Shown: piece by piece, positions 57,456-64,000 of the stretch
How the letters are laid out: the number at the start of each line of letters is the position of its first letter
How positions within the stretch are numbered: position 1 is the stretch's first letter
Origin: Shewanella sp. Arc9-LZ
GTDB taxonomy: Bacteria > Pseudomonadota > Gammaproteobacteria > Enterobacterales > Shewanellaceae
Direction: 5' to 3'
Assembly: GCF_010092445.1 (NCBI RefSeq)
Contig: NZ_CP048031.1
Location: forward strand, 372,001-436,000
Length of the DNA stretch: 64,000 bases
Made by a program: the position numbers and the translations under genes
The notes under the pieces: generated by a model
The model's database searches: none
Seen by the model: the letters and a program-made list of their open reading frames with translations, nothing else
What the model was told of the DNA's origin: nothing

Positions 57456-57489
57456 AAAAAAGGCCTCGCAGCAATGCGAGGCCTTTTTT
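57456..57489 (+). terminator. Terminator of rnpB
   Basis: Perfect 15-bp stem (57456-57470 with 57475-57489) with a GCAA tetraloop and T7. Strong rho-independent terminator directly after the RNA. Confidence 0.95.
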
Positions 57490-57823
57490 TATCGTTAGTA
57501 CGAAAATATTGGTGTCGTAACCTTATAATAGTCAACCCAAGTTGATGTTGGTTATTGTTTCTCTATGTTTTAGCTTCATTACTATCCAATACTTGCGGCA
57601 GTCGATCTACTGTTGGAGTTGACTACATCCGTTCAGTAAACGTCGTCGGAACGCTAAGTATTTACAAATGGATGATTTATTAACACGAGTGTTCTACTCT
57701 ATTGTTAGCTATGCCCCTCGATCTTCCTGACCTAGTCGATAATAAATACTCATTCAACAACAAAACCTTTAAACATAAACTGACTTTATCGTTAACAAAC
57801 AAGCACAAATGTAAATTATCAGA
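57490..57823. other. Gene-free stretch upstream of the first TonB receptor
   Basis: About 330 bp between the rnpB terminator and the Fur-like site. No ORF, hairpin or RNA pattern that I can support. Confidence 0.5.
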
Positions 57824-57838
57824 TGAGAATGGTTTTCA
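57824..57838 (+). promoter_or_regulatory. Fur-box-like site upstream of the TonB receptor gene
   Basis: TGAGAAT-G-GTTTTCA matches the 7-1-7 Fur consensus TGATAAT-n-ATTATCA at 11 of 14 positions, about 58 bp before the start codon, in the promoter area. Repression by Fe-Fur in iron-rich cells is the expected control. Confidence 0.65.
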
Positions 57839-57895
57839 TTAGTGTTTGGTGATATATTGCGGCCAAATTTTACTGTTGCCGATGAGTAAACTGTT

Positions 57896-60031
57896 ATGCA
57901 TTTGAACGTCATTAATATTGGGATGTTAAGTCTACTGCTACCTGTACTGAGTGTCAGTGCGAACGAGAAAGCGACCGACGTTGATTTGACTGAGTCGATT
58001 GAGAAAATAACTGTAATGGGGCGGGCACAAACCTTTTATCGTGAATCTTCTACGTCTGTGGGTGCCAAAGTTGAAACCGATATTATGGATTTACCGCAAT
58101 CGGTGCAGGTGTTGAATGAACAGTTGATAGTTGACCAAGCAGCACGCGAAATCACCGATTTATACCGCTCTATTGCGGGTGTGAGCACTTATAGTTATTC
58201 AGGGGTGACCTTTCGTGGCTTTCGTGATGACAGCAATGTGTTTTATGACGGTGTAAGAGGCGACCCTTTTTCTGGTTTCGGGGTACCACAGCTATTTAAT
58301 ATTGAACGAGTTGAAGTGTTAAAAGGTCCAGCAGCTGCGTTATACGGTGGTGGTGAGCCTGGCGGGATGATTAATTATGTCAGCAAAAAGCCGAGTTTTG
58401 TCCAAGATACTGAAGTGACATTAACCACAGGCGATAACGACCGTATGGGCGGGTCAATTGATTCTAAAGGTGGTTTAACGGATTCAATTGCTTATCGTTT
58501 AGGCGGTTTTTATGAGCAAAAAGACAGTTTTCGAAATAATGCCGACTCTGAAAATACCGAGTTAACAGGTGGATTATTATTTCAACTTGACGATGACACT
58601 ACACTCACAACAACGATTGATTATATCAAACAAGACTTAGGTGGTAATCGTTTGCGTGGCGTTCCCGTTGACGATGATGGTAACTTTTTGGTTGATCCAA
58701 GCTATAACGCTAATGAAAAATCCGACTATCAAAACCTTGAAGCAACAATATTACAAGCTGACTTACAGCATCATTTTAGCGATGAGTTAAGTGTTAATAC
58801 CACAGTGCGTTACCTTGATAACGAGCGTGTTCAGGGATATCACGAATCACAAAGTTGGGTTGACGTTAATGGTGATGGCGAAGCCAATATTGATGATAAA
58901 ACCATTAAACGTGAATATCGTAAACAGTATCGCGCTAACCAAGAAGTCAGTGTGACTTCAGATTTTGTATATCGATTAGATACTGGTATTGAGCAAACCT
59001 TATTATTTGGAGCAGATTACCATCACGTAAACAGCGATTATGATTATTGGCGTGCCCGTTATGAGGCTGATGGTGTCGCTAATCTAAACATTTTTGATCT
59101 TAATTACGGTGAAACTGATCCTTCGACTTATAACTTACAAGACCAAGAACGTGATGGCACTAAAACCGAACGCGCGGGTTTATATGTTCAAGATCAAATC
59201 AGTTTAAGCGAGAAATGGTTGTTATTGGTGGGGCTACGTTACGATCATTTTAACGATTTTGATAAAGAAACTGGATTTGAGTTTAGTGATAATCATGTAT
59301 CACCGCGTGGTGGTATTGTTTATAAATACTCCACCGATACATCATTTTATGTTAATTATGCAGAAAGTTTTAATCCGACCTCGCTTGGCGATCAAGAAAC
59401 GGCGAGTGAAGACAGTAGCTTAGAACCTGAAATGGGTGAACAAGTTGAACTAGGGATAAAAAATCAGTGGTTTAATGGCAGCATGATGACCACGTTAGCT
59501 GTGTATCAAATTAATAAAAAAGATGTCGCCATGAATAATCCTGCTGACACGGGCAATGATGACGGAATCCCTGCGTTAGTAAGCTTAGGTGAAGTTGAAA
59601 GTAAAGGACTTGAGTTTACGTTGGTGGGAGATATAACACCTAATTGGACTGTTATGGCTAATTACGCCTATAACGATACTCGTGTTACTCAAGGCGATAT
59701 TGGCGATACCTATGCCGATGGCAGTAAGTTTATTAATGCGCCGCGTCATCAAGCAGGTTTGTGGACGCGTTATGATATTGACAGTTTGAATTCTGCTATT
59801 GCACTGGGTGCAGATTATGTCAGTGAGCAAATGAGTGCAGATGCGCAGCGTGTTAAACCCTATACCGTGTTTGATATGAGCTGGACAACTACGTGGCAAG
59901 ATACCCAGTTTCAGCTAAATGTGAAAAACCTGTTTGATAAAGAATATGCCGTGAGCGGTTTCTCTGAACGTAATGGTCATTTCCCGGGTGCACCACGAGA
60001 AGTGGTGTTGCAGGTATCGCATCACTTTTAA
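57896..60031 (+). CDS. TonB-dependent siderophore receptor
   Basis: A 711-aa outer-membrane receptor: signal peptide (about 1-22), a TonB-box-like stretch (SIEKITVMGRA near 37-47), plug domain (about 60-165 with TFRGFRDDSN and VEVLKGPAAALYGGGEPGG) and a 22-strand barrel ending in Phe (VSHHF). The plug resembles hydroxamate-type receptors of the FhuE/FpvA group. Ligand unassigned. A Fur-like site precedes it and a shared terminator separates it from the convergent second receptor. Confidence 0.92.
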   Translation: MHLNVINIGMLSLLLPVLSVSANEKATDVDLTESIEKITVMGRAQTFYRESSTSVGAKVETDIMDLPQSVQVLNEQLIVDQAAREITDLYRSIAGVSTYSYSGVTFRGFRDDSNVFYDGVRGDPFSGFGVPQLFNIERVEVLKGPAAALYGGGEPGGMINYVSKKPSFVQDTEVTLTTGDNDRMGGSIDSKGGLTDSIAYRLGGFYEQKDSFRNNADSENTELTGGLLFQLDDDTTLTTTIDYIKQDLGGNRLRGVPVDDDGNFLVDPSYNANEKSDYQNLEATILQADLQHHFSDELSVNTTVRYLDNERVQGYHESQSWVDVNGDGEANIDDKTIKREYRKQYRANQEVSVTSDFVYRLDTGIEQTLLFGADYHHVNSDYDYWRARYEADGVANLNIFDLNYGETDPSTYNLQDQERDGTKTERAGLYVQDQISLSEKWLLLVGLRYDHFNDFDKETGFEFSDNHVSPRGGIVYKYSTDTSFYVNYAESFNPTSLGDQETASEDSSLEPEMGEQVELGIKNQWFNGSMMTTLAVYQINKKDVAMNNPADTGNDDGIPALVSLGEVESKGLEFTLVGDITPNWTVMANYAYNDTRVTQGDIGDTYADGSKFINAPRHQAGLWTRYDIDSLNSAIALGADYVSEQMSADAQRVKPYTVFDMSWTTTWQDTQFQLNVKNLFDKEYAVSGFSERNGHFPGAPREVVLQVSHHF

Positions 60032-60078
60032 TGCTGGACTACTCGTGGGGTTGCATTAACGCCTTGCTGAATTTAAAA

Positions 60079-60112
60079 AAGGGCGTAAACAAATTATTGT
60101 TTACGCCCTTTC
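60079..60112. terminator. Bidirectional terminator between the two TonB receptors
   Basis: Perfect 14-bp stem (60079-60092 with 60099-60112), AATTAT loop, A and T tracts at both ends, serving both convergent genes. Confidence 0.92.
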
Positions 60113-60131
60113 TTATGGTGACTTTTTAGCT

Positions 60132-62285
60132 TTAGAAGCTGGTCTTTACGCCCACATTAATGGTGGTGCCCAGAGATTTAGTATTGTATCCCCCGTAAGT
60201 ATAAGCTTGTGATCTTGCTGAAAAGTAATCTTCATTGAGTAAGTTTTCTACTCCAAGTGATAATTGCCAGTTATTGATCTGATAGCTACTGGCAAGATTA
60301 ACAACGTTATAATGTTCTATAGGACCTTGGCTACCAACATATTGGCCATTAACTTGCTCAAAGCGTTTGCGGTCACCGACATACATGTAATTAATGCCGA
60401 CATTCGCATCTTCAACTGGTTGCCAGTTTACATAAGCAGTAAATTTAGGCGCAGATATGGTGCTACCATCTAGATAGGTATCATTTTCAGTGTCTTTACC
60501 TTCAATCCAGCTATAGCTTAAACCCGTACTCAGATTATCTTGTACATGGTAGTCTAGCTGTGCTTCGTAGCCCCAAATTTTTTGCGGTGCACGAACCGGT
60601 AAATACACGCCTGTAGTTGCATCAAAAGTATTACTGGTGCCGAGTTCTGATTCACTTCGGTACGCGGCAATTTCATAAGTTACATCACCGACCTGACCTG
60701 AAAAGCCAACTTCGTAGTTATCGACAATTGATGCTTCGGTGCGGATTAGGGCAATATCATTAACCGTGGCTGAGCGTAACAGGCGACCGATATCTGATAT
60801 GTCAGCACCTTGAGAGAAGCTAATAAAAGGGCTAAATAGCGGGTTCATATTGTAGCGCAAACCAACATTATAGGTGGTGGAGTCATAGTTAAGCTCGCCG
60901 CCTGTAACATCAAAAGGTACTGAGCAAGTGCTTGCGGTACTGCATAGTTTCAATGTTTGATAATCTTCAACACTTAAGTCGACACTGTCTTGGCGAATAC
61001 CGGCTTTAAAAACCCAATCATCAGCAACAACAAACTTGGTTTGCAAATAGGCCGCTAAGTTGCGCATGTCCATTTCTGGTACCCAAATTCGACCATCTTC
61101 CAAAGGTTGTGAGCTAACATCTTCAAGTGCATCAATGCCGTAGATAAAGGTTGATTCGATGTTATCCCAGTCAATTTGGCTAGCAAAGTTAATCCGTAAG
61201 CCTTTCTTTTCGGACTTGATGATTGATTGACCTCCTTCGTAACCTTCACTTGGATTAGCTAACGCAGTTGAGAAGAAAAACATATTTTCTATTTTTTGCA
61301 TATAACCATCAACGGTTAATTGGGTGTTAATAAATATCTCTTGGTCGACGTATTTTAACATTAGGTTATGATTACCGCGCGGCCCTTGAGGTACACCGGG
61401 TTTTACTATGCCGCTAGTATTTTCAATGGCGTAGGTTTTTTCGCCAGAGTTAACACTGCCAATAACATCAATTAAGTCTGCGTCTTGTTGGGCTTCGTAG
61501 TAGTTATAAGTCAGTTGAATTGACTTGTCATCGTCGAGTTGATAGCCGAGTTTAGTAAAGTAATTATTCGATTTAGTTTCTGATAAACCATAGACCAATC
61601 CGATAACGTCGCCTTCGGCATCACGTTCTAAACCTGTTTTTTCAGTAATGGCGCTAAATACATAGCTAAAGTCATCAATCGTACCGTCTATGGACGTATC
61701 GACTCGATAACCGGCACTATCTTGTAATTTTACTGCGCTAAATTTACTGGAAACCCCAACATTAATTCGTGCTTTGTCTTCGCTGGCACGCTTAGTGATG
61801 TAGTTAATAATGCCACCAGAGGCACCATTGCCATAAATAGAGGTGGCTCCTTTAATCACTTCGATACGTTCAATGGCACCGGCATCGATAGAGCTTATGC
61901 CTAATTGACCATTACGTAATGGCGTTGACTGAGGCACGCCGTCAATCATCACTAACGCTGCGCGACCACGAAGATTTTGCCCAGAATTACTTGATGTGCC
62001 CGTACTTGGTGCTAATCCAGGAACGCGAAATGCGAGTAAATTTTGTAACTGCGAGGTGACTAACATATCTCGTTCGAGGGTTTGTTGTTCAATAAGTGTG
62101 ACAGAAGAAGGGACTTCATCTATCCGTTCAGCAGAGCGACTGCCTGTAATAATCATTCGCTCCATTGAAGCTTTGTTTTCTGTGGCTTGTGTTGAAGATT
62201 CTGCATTGGCATGCGTTGCAGGGAGTACTAATAAAAATAATGCACAATGTGTCGCAATAGCCAGTTGGCTAGGCTTGAATAACAT
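60132..62285 (-). CDS. TonB-dependent receptor, IutA/colicin-receptor-like plug
   Basis: About 717 aa. Signal peptide (about 1-28), plug domain (about 40-160) with RIDEVPSSVTLI, LRGRAALVMIDGVPQS and IERIEVIKGATSIYGNGASGG, then a barrel ending in Phe (VKTSF). The plug resembles ferric-siderophore receptors such as IutA. Residues about 310-320 hold a Cys pair within a loop (CSTASTC). I chose the ATG at 62285; a TTG six codons upstream is in frame. A strong Fur-like site lies about 40 bp upstream. Confidence 0.9.
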   Translation of the reverse strand: MLFKPSQLAIATHCALFLLVLPATHANAESSTQATENKASMERMIITGSRSAERIDEVPSSVTLIEQQTLERDMLVTSQLQNLLAFRVPGLAPSTGTSSNSGQNLRGRAALVMIDGVPQSTPLRNGQLGISSIDAGAIERIEVIKGATSIYGNGASGGIINYITKRASEDKARINVGVSSKFSAVKLQDSAGYRVDTSIDGTIDDFSYVFSAITEKTGLERDAEGDVIGLVYGLSETKSNNYFTKLGYQLDDDKSIQLTYNYYEAQQDADLIDVIGSVNSGEKTYAIENTSGIVKPGVPQGPRGNHNLMLKYVDQEIFINTQLTVDGYMQKIENMFFFSTALANPSEGYEGGQSIIKSEKKGLRINFASQIDWDNIESTFIYGIDALEDVSSQPLEDGRIWVPEMDMRNLAAYLQTKFVVADDWVFKAGIRQDSVDLSVEDYQTLKLCSTASTCSVPFDVTGGELNYDSTTYNVGLRYNMNPLFSPFISFSQGADISDIGRLLRSATVNDIALIRTEASIVDNYEVGFSGQVGDVTYEIAAYRSESELGTSNTFDATTGVYLPVRAPQKIWGYEAQLDYHVQDNLSTGLSYSWIEGKDTENDTYLDGSTISAPKFTAYVNWQPVEDANVGINYMYVGDRKRFEQVNGQYVGSQGPIEHYNVVNLASSYQINNWQLSLGVENLLNEDYFSARSQAYTYGGYNTKSLGTTINVGVKTSF

Positions 62286-62321
62286 AGGTATACCGATTAA
62301 CAAATAATGAATAAAAGGTAA

Positions 62322-62336
62322 TGATATTCATTATCA
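62322..62336 (-). promoter_or_regulatory. Fur box upstream of the second TonB receptor
   Basis: TGATATT-C-ATTATCA matches the 7-1-7 Fur consensus at 13 of 14 positions, 37 bp upstream of the start codon, where it would cover the promoter. Confidence 0.85.
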
Positions 62337-62780
62337 TTAAAAAGTACACATTATTTACATTTTTTACTTTTTTGCATTAAATCAGTTAGATATTAATCAT
62401 TCACTTAACTAAGAGCCACAGATCTTCATAATGAATTTAACTGTGGTTTATGGACGTTTATAAACATCTGATTGTGAGATATGTCGTTGCTCTGTAGGTG
62501 TAGGCGATAACGCAGAAGCAAGAGACTATAAATTCAGTTAGAAGAGGTCTGTTAAGCGGTTTTTGCTTATTTTTGTAGTAAAAGTTTACGACAAGTGATT
62601 CGTGAATAATGATTATGCAACCTTGTCGCGCATTTCTGTATAAAGCAAACCGTTTTGTTGGCGAATCGTAATCACTAAAGATCAGCTGCACTTGGTGTGT
62701 TTTTAGCGTTTAATCTACATTTTTCACACGTTAGCCAGCCGTTCTCGTTAGACACGATAACAATTGAACGGTTTACCTAA
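62337..62780. other. Gene-free stretch between the second TonB receptor and the partial barrel gene
   Basis: About 440 bp. Only a weak inverted repeat (CCACAG 62416-62421 / CTGTGG 62441-62446) and a small palindrome near 62456 are seen. A 77-codon frame here does not look coding. No terminator for the barrel gene is evident. Confidence 0.5.
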
Positions 62781-64000
62781 TTAAAAATGGTCTTTCACTT
62801 GAAATCTGAACTCCCAAGCGTTGATGTCGTTGCCCGTAGTGATCGGGACGGCAATATCAACATGGGCTACGTTACCGTAACTGGATTTAGAAGAGTAAAT
62901 CCGTGCGCCAATACCAATACTACCAATAGGGCCATCAACTTCATTTTGTTCATCTGGGCCACCGCTTGCTTGACCTATATCGGCAAATACAGCCCAACCT
63001 AACTCGGCCAATTGATATAAATTAATGTTTGGATAGTATCGGATTTCACTCGTGAGCAACCATTGATTGTCACCATGTTGGTAGTCGTTGGGATATCCCC
63101 GTACACCTGTTTCGTCGCCAAGAGCAAACGTTTGATCAAGATAGTTATTGTGTGAGGTTGCGATACGCGCCTTGGAGTAAGCGGTCCACTTAGGGCTGAT
63201 TTGGTGAAAGAATTCAGCGGCTAAACCGACATTATAAAAGTCTTGTTGGCCAGTTTGAATATCTGTTCGAGCATTAACGGTCATTAGCAATAATTGATTG
63301 TCTTCCTGCCAACCGCGACTGCTTGAAGCCGTTATGTGATAGCCCACAGCAGCATTGTCGGCAACGTCATTGGTTTCCAATCCTAAACTTACTGTGTGAT
63401 GCCAACCTAAGTTAAAGTCTTCGTTATTATTAATCAGGTGGATATTGTTCAGCACTGTGTATTGGTCTTGCAGGTATTCGTAGCTGATCCAAGGGTAAAC
63501 AAACTCACGATCAAAAGGTAACGGTGAAATGGGGTATTCGTCGATGTTATTGAATTGATGTTGGTCTTGGGTTATCCCTAGGCTAATACGGTGCAATTGA
63601 TCTGGCGTTTTATCGACTAACCAACCAAATCCGACGTTAGCATAATCGATAACATGTTCAAATTCGTTAATGTCTTGGCCATTTTGTCTTACGGTGTCGA
63701 TGCGGGTATCCGTTAACCATGACAGGGCGTACATGTTCTGAGTATCAAGAGTATAAAAGGGCTTATTAAAGGCGATAGCAGACGCTTGGCCGTCACTGTT
63801 GTCGTAAAAATCGACCGACACATTACCGTGTTTAATCCATCTTACTGGAGCATCAAAGGCAAACTTATACCCGGTGCGGTCGGCACTTGACTGGTATTTT
63901 ATTTTAGTTTTAACCCCTAATCCCAGTAAGTTATCTTCCTTCATGCCAAACGAGTATTTAGTGTCGCCGCCATTTTTACTCAAACTGACCGTTGGCAGTA
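62781..64000 (-). CDS. BamA/TpsB-like outer-membrane beta-barrel protein, N-terminus outside the window
   Basis: The C-terminal ~405 residues of an outer-membrane barrel. Near the visible start a GMKEDNLLGLGVK segment matches the first barrel strand of BamA/TamA-like proteins, ETGVRGYPNDY (about 285-295 of the visible part) matches the conserved L6 RGY/F motif, and the protein ends in KDHF with a terminal Phe as barrel proteins do. The frame is open to the right edge, so POTRA or other periplasmic domains may lie outside. It could be a TpsB transporter, a surface-antigen protein or a TamA relative. Confidence 0.82.
   Translation of the reverse strand, partial: LPTVSLSKNGGDTKYSFGMKEDNLLGLGVKTKIKYQSSADRTGYKFAFDAPVRWIKHGNVSVDFYDNSDGQASAIAFNKPFYTLDTQNMYALSWLTDTRIDTVRQNGQDINEFEHVIDYANVGFGWLVDKTPDQLHRISLGITQDQHQFNNIDEYPISPLPFDREFVYPWISYEYLQDQYTVLNNIHLINNNEDFNLGWHHTVSLGLETNDVADNAAVGYHITASSSRGWQEDNQLLLMTVNARTDIQTGQQDFYNVGLAAEFFHQISPKWTAYSKARIATSHNNYLDQTFALGDETGVRGYPNDYQHGDNQWLLTSEIRYYPNINLYQLAELGWAVFADIGQASGGPDEQNEVDGPIGSIGIGARIYSSKSSYGNVAHVDIAVPITTGNDINAWEFRFQVKDHF

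Noticed and set aside
62458..62691. A 77-codon minus-strand frame in the gap before the partial barrel gene
   Set aside because: No ribosome-binding site, no domain and a composition typical of chance translation of AT-rich DNA.

Overview
The window is ordinary chromosomal DNA of a gammaproteobacterium. The gene content points to Shewanella or a close relative: the aroKB-damX-dam-rpe-gph-trpS run next to pilMNOPQ and a divergent mrcA, the dolP-diaA-yraN-lpoA // rsmI run, a gamma-type rnpB, and several proteins typical of that genus (DUF3014, DUF2970, DUF805). This assignment comes from protein recognition and synteny only. I saw no rRNA, tRNA, IS element, prophage or CRISPR array.

Left part (1-18.7 kb): the tail of a membrane chemoreceptor, then an 18-gene minus-strand operon (18704 down to 1483) for an aryl polyene / flexirubin-like pigment lipid. 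It holds a type II PKS set: two condensing ketosynthases, a chain-length factor without a catalytic Cys, two ACPs, a ketoreductase and two hot-dog dehydratases. It also has an AMP ligase, a thioesterase, a glycosyltransferase-acyltransferase fusion, a PlsC-like acyltransferase, and a LolA-like protein, an MMPL exporter and a DUF3261 lipoprotein for delivery to the outer membrane. Two further genes colour the chemistry: an MIO-type aromatic ammonia-lyase, likely source of the aryl starter, and a flavoprotein with a WxWxIP motif of flavin-dependent halogenases. Genes mostly overlap by 1-14 nt, so one long mRNA is likely. Two minisatellite-like repeats lie in the operon.

Middle (18.9-31.6 kb), nearly all minus strand: DUF3014 protein, a structured intergenic repeat, recG, a NarL/DesR-type two-component pair with an upstream TPR protein, a CaCA antiporter, a long-chain acyl-CoA ligase, then ridA, spoT, rpoZ and gmk.

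Right-middle (31.9-50.7 kb), mostly plus strand: a DUF805 protein, a NahK-like sugar kinase, yjjG, mrcA (minus), pilMNOPQ, aroK, aroB, damX, dam, a small minus-strand pair (a 131-aa or shorter hypothetical and a 59-aa DUF2970 protein), rpe, gph, trpS.

Right (50.7-64 kb): a LysR regulator divergent from a DMT permease, dolP-diaA-yraN-lpoA with divergent rsmI, rnpB with a clear promoter and terminator, two convergent TonB-dependent receptors each with a Fur-box-like site, and the C-terminal part of a BamA/TpsB-like outer-membrane barrel cut by the window edge.

The best candidate for unusual biology is the pigment operon, because the ammonia-lyase, the halogenase-like flavoprotein and the repeats depart from the best known aryl polyene clusters.
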